A stretch of DNA of 64,000 bases from Andeanibacterium fulvum (lineage in GTDB: Bacteria > Pseudomonadota > Alphaproteobacteria > Sphingomonadales > Sphingomonadaceae): contig NZ_JBANRM010000005.1 of NCBI RefSeq assembly GCF_037154085.1, forward strand, positions 248,001 through 312,000. Direction: 5' to 3'. How positions within the stretch are numbered: position 1 is the stretch's first letter; every line of letters begins with the position of its first letter. The notes below the pieces were generated by a model that saw only the letters and a list, made by a program, of their open reading frames with translations, did no database searches and was not told where the DNA came from. Positions 59,149 through 64,000 of the stretch are shown piece by piece. The translations under genes and the position numbers were made by a program.

Positions 59149-60138
59149 ATGACCGCCGAAACGAAACTGCCCGCCGGAGCCGACCTGCTCGAAGAGATCA
59201 ACCGCCTGCGCAAGGAACGCAAGGCCGTGATCCTGGCTCACTATTATCAGCGCCCTGAGATTCAGGACCTCGCCGATTTCGTGGGCGACAGCCTGGAACT
59301 GAGCCGCAAGGCCGCCGCTACCGATGCGGAAGTGATCGCCTTTTGCGGCGTGAAGTTCATGGCCGATACGGCCAAGATTCTCAGCCCCGAAAAGATCGTG
59401 GTCCTGCCCGACATGGATGCCGGTTGCAGCCTTGAGGATTCCTGTCCGCCCGAAAAGTTCAAGGCCTTCCGCGAGGCGCATCCCGATCACATCGCGCTGA
59501 CCTACATCAACTGCTCGACCGAGGTGAAGGCGCTCAGCGACATCATCGTCACCTCGTCCAGCGCCGAGACAATCCTGGCGCAGATTCCGCCGGAACAGAA
59601 GATCATCTTCGGGCCTGACCGGCACCTTGGCGGCTATCTCAGCCGCAAGTTCAACCGCGAGATGCTGCTGTGGCCGGGCGTATGCATCGTGCACGAAGCC
59701 TTCAGCGAAACCGAACTGCTCAAGCTCAAGGCCCAGCATCCCGACGCGCCGATTGCCGCACATCCGGAATGCCCGCCCTCGATCATCGACCATGCCGATT
59801 ATGTCGGCTCGACCAGCGGCATCCTCAAATTCGCGCAGGAATTTTCCGGCGACACGCTGATCGTGGCGACCGAGCCGCACATCATCCACCAGATGCAGAA
59901 GGCGCTGCCCGAGAAGACTTTCATCGGCGCCCCCGGCGCTGACGGCAACTGCAACTGCAACATCTGCCCCTACATGGCGCTCAACACGCTGGAGAAGCTC
60001 TACATCGCCCTGCGCGACCTTGAGCCGCGCATCGAAATCGAGGAAGGCCTGCGCCTGAAGGCCAAGGCCAGCCTCGACCGGATGCTGGAAATGGCGAGCG
60101 GCACCGTGGGCAAGGGCGATCTGGGCGCACGGGACTGA
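59149..60138 (+). CDS. nadA: Quinolinate synthase A
   Basis: The 329-residue 4Fe-4S enzyme condenses iminoaspartate with dihydroxyacetone phosphate in NAD synthesis. Cluster ligands are Cys residues in AGCSLEDSC, YINCSTEVK and the CNCNICPYM region. The substrate site includes AHYYQRPEIQD and AHPECPP. nadB and nadC are not in the window. Confidence 0.96.
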   Translation: MTAETKLPAGADLLEEINRLRKERKAVILAHYYQRPEIQDLADFVGDSLELSRKAAATDAEVIAFCGVKFMADTAKILSPEKIVVLPDMDAGCSLEDSCPPEKFKAFREAHPDHIALTYINCSTEVKALSDIIVTSSSAETILAQIPPEQKIIFGPDRHLGGYLSRKFNREMLLWPGVCIVHEAFSETELLKLKAQHPDAPIAAHPECPPSIIDHADYVGSTSGILKFAQEFSGDTLIVATEPHIIHQMQKALPEKTFIGAPGADGNCNCNICPYMALNTLEKLYIALRDLEPRIEIEEGLRLKAKASLDRMLEMASGTVGKGDLGARD

Positions 60139-60158
60139 GCCTGACCGGGAGCCGCATC

Positions 60159-61070
60159 ATGCCCACGCGATCATGGCTGTTCGTACCGGGCGATAGCGAG
60201 CGCAAGCTGGCCAAGGCACCGCTCAGCGGGGCCGATGCGGTGATCGTGGACCTGGAGGACGCGGTTGCTCCCGAAGCGAAACCTGCGGCGCGCAGGCTGG
60301 CGGCGGAATGGCTGCACGCCCATCGCAGGCAAGTGACCGAAGGGCCCGCGCAGACCCACTGGGTGCGCATCAATGCGCTGGGCACGGATTGGTGGCGCGG
60401 CGATCTGGACGTTGTCATGGCAGGCGCGCCTGCGGGCATCGTGCTGCCCAAATGCACCGGGCCGGAACAGCTGCGCCAGCTGAGCGCAGAACTCTACGAA
60501 TGCGAACAGCGTCACGGGCTCGCCATCGGCAGTACTCGGATCATGCCGCTGGTGGGCGAAACGCCCATCGCCGCCTTGTCCATTCCCACCTATGCGGCGG
60601 CCTGCGCCAAGTCGGAATTGCCGCGCCTGGCAGGGCTGACCTGGGGCGCGGAAGACCTCTCGACCGCGTTGGACGCCACGCGCAAACGCGCAGGCGATGC
60701 CCATCATGGCGCGGGCGAATGGACCGATGCCCTGCGGATGGTGCGCGCCAGCGTGCTGCTGACCGCCCATGCCTCAGGCGTGCTGGCAGTGGACACGCTC
60801 CATGCCGATTTCCGCGATCTTGCCGGGCTCGCTTCCATCGCCGCCGCATCCCGTGCGGACGGGTTCTGCGGCATGCTGGCGATCCATCCCGACCAGGTAC
60901 CGATCATCAACGCAGCCTTCAGCCCAGGCGAGGCGGAACTGGCCCATGCCCGCGCCATCGTGGCCGCCTTCGCCGCCAATCCCGGCGCGGCGGCACTGCA
61001 ACTGGGCGGCAAGATGATCGAAACGCCGCACCTTGCCCAGGCGAAGCGGCTGCTCGGGCTGGCGGGGTAA
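60159..61070 (+). CDS. HpcH/HpaI aldolase, CitE-like CoA ester lyase
   Basis: The 303-residue protein matches the CitE/malyl-CoA lyase group: RSWLFVPGDSERKLAKAP, DAVIVDLEDAVAPEAK, PKCTGPEQLRQL and LTWGAEDLSTAL. These carry the metal-binding Glu/Asp. The precise substrate (citryl-, malyl- or citramalyl-CoA) is not clear from sequence. It is 20 bases after nadA and ends at a palindromic repeat. Confidence 0.88.
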   Translation: MPTRSWLFVPGDSERKLAKAPLSGADAVIVDLEDAVAPEAKPAARRLAAEWLHAHRRQVTEGPAQTHWVRINALGTDWWRGDLDVVMAGAPAGIVLPKCTGPEQLRQLSAELYECEQRHGLAIGSTRIMPLVGETPIAALSIPTYAAACAKSELPRLAGLTWGAEDLSTALDATRKRAGDAHHGAGEWTDALRMVRASVLLTAHASGVLAVDTLHADFRDLAGLASIAAASRADGFCGMLAIHPDQVPIINAAFSPGEAELAHARAIVAAFAANPGAAALQLGGKMIETPHLAQAKRLLGLAG

Positions 61071-61077
61071 ACCGGTC

Positions 61078-61169
61078 CGTCATTGCGAGGGACCGGGGGT
61101 CACGAAGCGATCCTGAGCCCAACGCGCGGCGCCCTGGATTGCCGCGCGGCTTTGCCGCTCGCGATGACG
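61078..61169. repeat. Palindromic intergenic repeat
   Basis: CGTCATTGCGAG (61078-61089) and CTCGCGATGACG (61158-61169) are inverted arms matching at 11 of 12 positions, with GCGCGGCGCC-rich inner stems. This matches a repeat type common in alphaproteobacterial intergenic regions. Confidence 0.8.
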
Positions 61170-61173
61170 ATCA

Positions 61174-61476
61174 CTATTCGCCCGCAGCGGCGCCTTCAGC
61201 CGCCGGAACCACCGGCTGCTCCGCGTCCAGCCCGGCAGCATCTGCGCCCGCCGCATCGCTGGCCGTATCGCTCGGGCCGGCCTTGGCGCTTTCCTTCATC
61301 AGCGGGGGCTCCGACGTGACCTTGTCGAGCGGCAGCATCTCGTCGCTGATCGTGCCTTGCAGCACCTGACCCGACGCGGTGCGCGCATCGTCGGCCTTGT
61401 CGCCATCCCCGCACGCGGCGAGCAGCAGCGCAGGCGCCGTCAGCAGAAACAGGCGGAATGGCTTAACGGCACTCAT
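61174..61476 (-). CDS. Small lipoprotein of unknown function
   Basis: The 100-residue protein has a signal peptide with lipobox (LLTAPALLLAACGDG). The mature part is low-complexity, rich in Ala, Asp, Glu and Pro, with a short better-ordered part DEMLPLDKVTSEPPLM. Its ATG overlaps the lipB stop by four bases, so it is coupled to lipB. Confidence 0.75.
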   Translation of the reverse strand: MSAVKPFRLFLLTAPALLLAACGDGDKADDARTASGQVLQGTISDEMLPLDKVTSEPPLMKESAKAGPSDTASDAAGADAAGLDAEQPVVPAAEGAAAGE

Positions 61477-62150
61477 GCGGCGTGGCTCTCACTCAGCACG
61501 GCGAGGAATTCGCCGGCGCGGCGCTGCAATGCCTCATCCCATGCCTCCTGCGCAACCGGAACGCCGAGCCGGGCCAATGAAGTGACCCCATATTCGGATA
61601 TTCCGCAGGGGACGATGCCGCCGAAATGCGAAAGGTCCGGGTCGAGATTCACCGCAAAGCCATGCATCGTCACCCAGCGGCGCACGCGCACGCCGATAGC
61701 GCCGACCTTTGCCTCGCTGCCGTCAATGTCGCGGGTCCAGATGCCTACCCGGTCCGGCACGGCCCATGCCTCTACACCGAAATCGCCCAGCGTGGCGATC
61801 ACCCAGCTTTCCAGCCCATGGACGAAACGGCGCACGTCGCGGCCGCGGCGGGCAAGGTCCAGCAGGACATAGCCCACGCGCTGCCCCGGCCCGTGATAGG
61901 TATAGCGCCCGCCCCGCCCGGTCTCGACCACGTCGAAGCGCGGATCGATCAGGTCGCCCGCCGCCGCGCTGGTCCCGGCCGTATAGACCGGAGGGTGCTC
62001 CAGCAGCCAGATCAGCTCGGAAGCCTCTCCGGCAGCGATTGCCGCATTGCGCGCTTCCTGCTCGGCCAGCGCCTCGCGATAGGGAACCTGTCCCTTTTCA
62101 ATCCGCCATTCGATGGCCCGGCCGTCGGTTTGGGGCAATTTATCCGCCAT
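61473..62150 (-). CDS. lipB: Octanoyltransferase LipB
   Basis: The 225-residue enzyme moves octanoyl groups from ACP to lipoyl domains. The motifs GGRYTYHGPGQRVGYVLLDL, KVGAIGVRVRRWVTMHGFA (with the catalytic Lys) and HFGGIVPCGI (with the catalytic Cys) are present. ATG 62150 gives a family-typical start; longer frames would overlap the upstream promoter region. Confidence 0.95.
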   Translation of the reverse strand: MADKLPQTDGRAIEWRIEKGQVPYREALAEQEARNAAIAAGEASELIWLLEHPPVYTAGTSAAAGDLIDPRFDVVETGRGGRYTYHGPGQRVGYVLLDLARRGRDVRRFVHGLESWVIATLGDFGVEAWAVPDRVGIWTRDIDGSEAKVGAIGVRVRRWVTMHGFAVNLDPDLSHFGGIVPCGISEYGVTSLARLGVPVAQEAWDEALQRRAGEFLAVLSESHAA

Positions 62151-62214
62151 GCGCGATTGCGTGGGGATAGATGGGCGGTTTATCAAGAGGCTTGGAGCAT
62201 AGAGGGGAATTGCG

Positions 62215-63057
62215 ATGCGCTTCGACATGAGCCGCGCCTGGAACGATGCCGTCAGCCGGATCAGCGCCAATCGCGAAGTTATGATGATCGTGGCAGGGGT
62301 GTTCTTCCTGCTGCCCAGCCTGCTGTTCTACGTGCTCTTCTCAGATGTGCAGACCCAGGCCATGGCCGATCTGCAGCAAATGGCTCAGGGCAAAGCGCCC
62401 GCCGAAGCCGCGATGCAGGGCGTCGGCGCATCCTTCTTCTTCACCGCCTTCGCGCTCAGCCTGGCGCAATTGGTAGGTTTTATCGCCCTGCTCTCGCTGC
62501 TGGACGACCGCGACAGGCCCACTGTGGGGCAAGCAATCGGCATCGGCATCAAGAGCCTGCCGACCCTGATCGGCGCCAGCCTGCTGGTCATGCTCGGCTA
62601 TATCCTGGCGGCCTTTGTCTTCGGGATGCTGATGGGCATCAGTGCAGGGGTGGCAGCGGTTACCTTCATACTGGTGCTGCTGCTTCTCGGCGTGATGATC
62701 TACGCGATGGTGCGCCTCTCGCTGCTGCTGCCGGTGGTGGTGTTCGAACGCCAGCTCAACCCCATCACGGCGCTGGTCCGCTCGTGGCGGCTGACCAAGG
62801 GCAGCACGATGATGCTGTTCCTGTTCTACCTGCTGCTGATGGTGGTCTATTTCGTGATCAGCCTGCTGGTCACCGGCATGTTGCTGGCACTGCTGATCGG
62901 GATCATGGGCCAGAACACCGTCACCATGTTCCTGGGCGGGCTGGTTTCCGGCGCGCTGAGCGCGGTGGCGAACATGGTGTTCACCGGGATCATCGCCTCG
63001 GTCTATCGGCAGCTCGCCGGGCCGAGCACGACGGATTACACCGAAACCTTCGGCTGA
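62215..63057 (+). CDS. Polytopic membrane protein of unknown function
   Basis: The 280-residue protein has about six transmembrane helices and the motif ALVRSWRLTKGSTMMLF before the fifth. It resembles the glycerophosphodiester-phosphodiesterase membrane-domain-like family (DUF7847/YciC-like), but I cannot assign it firmly. It is divergent from lipB. Confidence 0.65.
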   Translation: MRFDMSRAWNDAVSRISANREVMMIVAGVFFLLPSLLFYVLFSDVQTQAMADLQQMAQGKAPAEAAMQGVGASFFFTAFALSLAQLVGFIALLSLLDDRDRPTVGQAIGIGIKSLPTLIGASLLVMLGYILAAFVFGMLMGISAGVAAVTFILVLLLLGVMIYAMVRLSLLLPVVVFERQLNPITALVRSWRLTKGSTMMLFLFYLLLMVVYFVISLLVTGMLLALLIGIMGQNTVTMFLGGLVSGALSAVANMVFTGIIASVYRQLAGPSTTDYTETFG

Positions 63058-63129
63058 GCCTTTGGCGGCATTGGAATGACGGTAGCGCCGGGGCGACAAT
63101 CGCCCCGCGCAGAGCCGCGTTTGCCTCGC

Positions 63130-63765
63130 TTATTCGGCTTCGGTCTTCCAGCCCCAGCACAGCTTGCAGGGCAGGATGTTCAGCGGTTCGAAGCCTTCGT
63201 CGATCCGGCTGAAATATTGGGCGGTGAGGTTACGGGCCGCATTGCTGAACTGATAGGTCAGGAACGCGCCGCCCGGGCGGATGACCCGCGCCGTAGCCGC
63301 CGCGATGCGGGGCCCCACGCCTTCCGGCAGCGTAGAGAACGGCAGGCCGGACAGGACATAATCCGCATGTTCATGCCCGTGGGCGCGGACGATTTCCTCC
63401 ACGTCCTCGGCCGAACCGTGGACCGCGACGAAGCGGGAGTCCCCGATCGTGCGGCGCAGATAGTCGATGAACAGCGGGTTGGTGTCGATCACCAGCAGGG
63501 TGGCATCGCGGCGCAGCCGGTCGAGCACCGGGCGGCAGAACGTGCCGACGCCGGGGCCATATTCGACGAACAGCTTGCACTCGTCCCAGTTCACCGGCGC
63601 AAGCATCTTGCGGATCGTGAAGCGCGAGGACGGGATGATCGAGCCGACCATCACCGGATGTTCGATGAAGCCCTGAAAAAAGACGCCCCACGGGCCCAGG
63701 AATTCGCGAATCTTGCGCTTCAGCTTGGTGGACTTGCGTTCCCGGGTAAGCTCGTATCCTGCCAT
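63130..63765 (-). CDS. Class I SAM-dependent methyltransferase (PmtA-like)
   Basis: The 211-residue protein has GSIIPSSRFTIRKML, the SAM-site VEYGPGVGTFCRPVLDRL and VLSGLPFSTLPEG. The pattern with G-x-I-x-P-S-S before motif I is shared with phospholipid N-methyltransferases (PmtA) of rhizobia and with KsgA-like folds. Phosphatidylethanolamine methylation is a plausible role but not proven. Confidence 0.8.
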   Translation of the reverse strand: MAGYELTRERKSTKLKRKIREFLGPWGVFFQGFIEHPVMVGSIIPSSRFTIRKMLAPVNWDECKLFVEYGPGVGTFCRPVLDRLRRDATLLVIDTNPLFIDYLRRTIGDSRFVAVHGSAEDVEEIVRAHGHEHADYVLSGLPFSTLPEGVGPRIAAATARVIRPGGAFLTYQFSNAARNLTAQYFSRIDEGFEPLNILPCKLCWGWKTEAE

Positions 63766-63919
63766 TTAGGCCCAGAACCTCTAACTCGCCCCCGGATGGG
63801 GGACCAATTGCTGTAACACGGCGTTCGCAAATCCTTCTTCGATTTGCAAGGTTATGCCGCCGCTTGTCGTCAAGCCGTTGTGCATAGCGCCCGTGAAACG
63901 GTCTGTTCCTGCGGCAGGA

Positions 63920-64000
63920 TCAGAGGATTTCCTGAATCCGTTCCGGCGGGCGGCACAGACGGACGCCTTTTTCGGTTTCCACGATCGGCCGTTCGATCAG
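63920..64000 (-). CDS. C-terminal end of an ArsC-family reductase (partial)
   Basis: The last 26 residues read LIERPIVETEKGVRLCRPPE, then RIQEIL and stop. This matches the end of glutaredoxin-type arsenate reductase-like (ArsC/Spx family) proteins, where the motif RP(I/V)V is conserved. The rest lies outside the window. Confidence 0.75.
   Translation of the reverse strand: MIERPIVETEKGVRLCRPPERIQEIL

Overview
The window is high-GC alphaproteobacterial chromosome. Gene content points to the order Sphingomonadales, close to Novosphingobium, Erythrobacter or Sphingobium. The reasons are the zwf-edd-glk-eda Entner-Doudoroff cluster, the CtrA-pathway parts (ChpT, an RcdA-like protein, ClpX and ClpP), DUF3297, DUF1465 and DUF465 proteins, and several families of REP-like palindromes built on CCTTCGACAAGCTCAGG or GGGGAGG cores. 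I see no transposase, integrase, prophage, plasmid origin or CRISPR array. Almost all of it is core chromosome.

Layout. 1-4.9 kb: end of an unknown gene, RNase P RNA (minus), a cell-wall amidase, chpT, a GIY-YIG/M67 two-domain ORF, rluD and rpoH. 4.9-7.7 kb: a REP-flanked DUF559 nuclease, then mtgA, a zinc-type CDF exporter and a GFA-fold protein in an overlapping series. 7.6-13.1 kb: clpX, clpP, tig and tRNA-Leu on the minus strand, with an exported protein on the plus strand. 13.2-19.7 kb: DUF3297, a CHAP hydrolase, der, a divergent SDR/AraC pair, bfr, bfd and a DUF418 membrane protein. 19.7-24.1 kb: a Sel1-SPOR protein facing ParA, a ribbon-helix-helix-like protein and a TPR-SPOR lipoprotein. 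24.1-29.3 kb: an exported protein, a catalytically dead dihydroorotase paralogue (pyrX type) with pyrB, and sppA. 29.4-31.8 kb: tRNA-Val and a small regulator cluster. 31.8-37.7 kb: serS, surE, an M23 peptidase, a K+ channel, a DUF1761 protein and rimO. 37.7-39.4 kb: an AT-richer patch with a class II Fic protein. 39.4-48.0 kb: yjbQ and the Entner-Doudoroff genes, ending with a divergent PEP carboxylase. 48.0-56.5 kb: FkbM methyltransferase, L,D-transpeptidase, tilS, cpoB, rodZ, ptsP, two DUF465 genes and rcdA. 56.5-64 kb: glpK, an MBL hydrolase, nadA, a CitE-like lyase, lipB, a membrane protein, a methyltransferase and the end of an arsC-like gene.

How the parts fit together. The cell-cycle and proteolysis parts (chpT, clpXP, rcdA) and envelope parts (mtgA, amidase, CHAP and M23 hydrolases, L,D-transpeptidase, RodZ, two SPOR proteins, CpoB) are unusually numerous but scattered. 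Central carbon metabolism is concentrated in the Entner-Doudoroff cluster.

The most unusual observation is an in-frame, AT-rich segment of about 50 codons inside the catalytic domain of serS. Its base composition is about 46% GC against about 64% on both sides, and it uses rare codons. Other points worth a second look are the ParA/RHH/SPOR cluster, the REP elements inside rnpB and between two fused domains, two covarying palindromes in front of the Fic gene, a tilS gene with no ordinary start codon, and the PEPC-like protein with altered active-site motifs.
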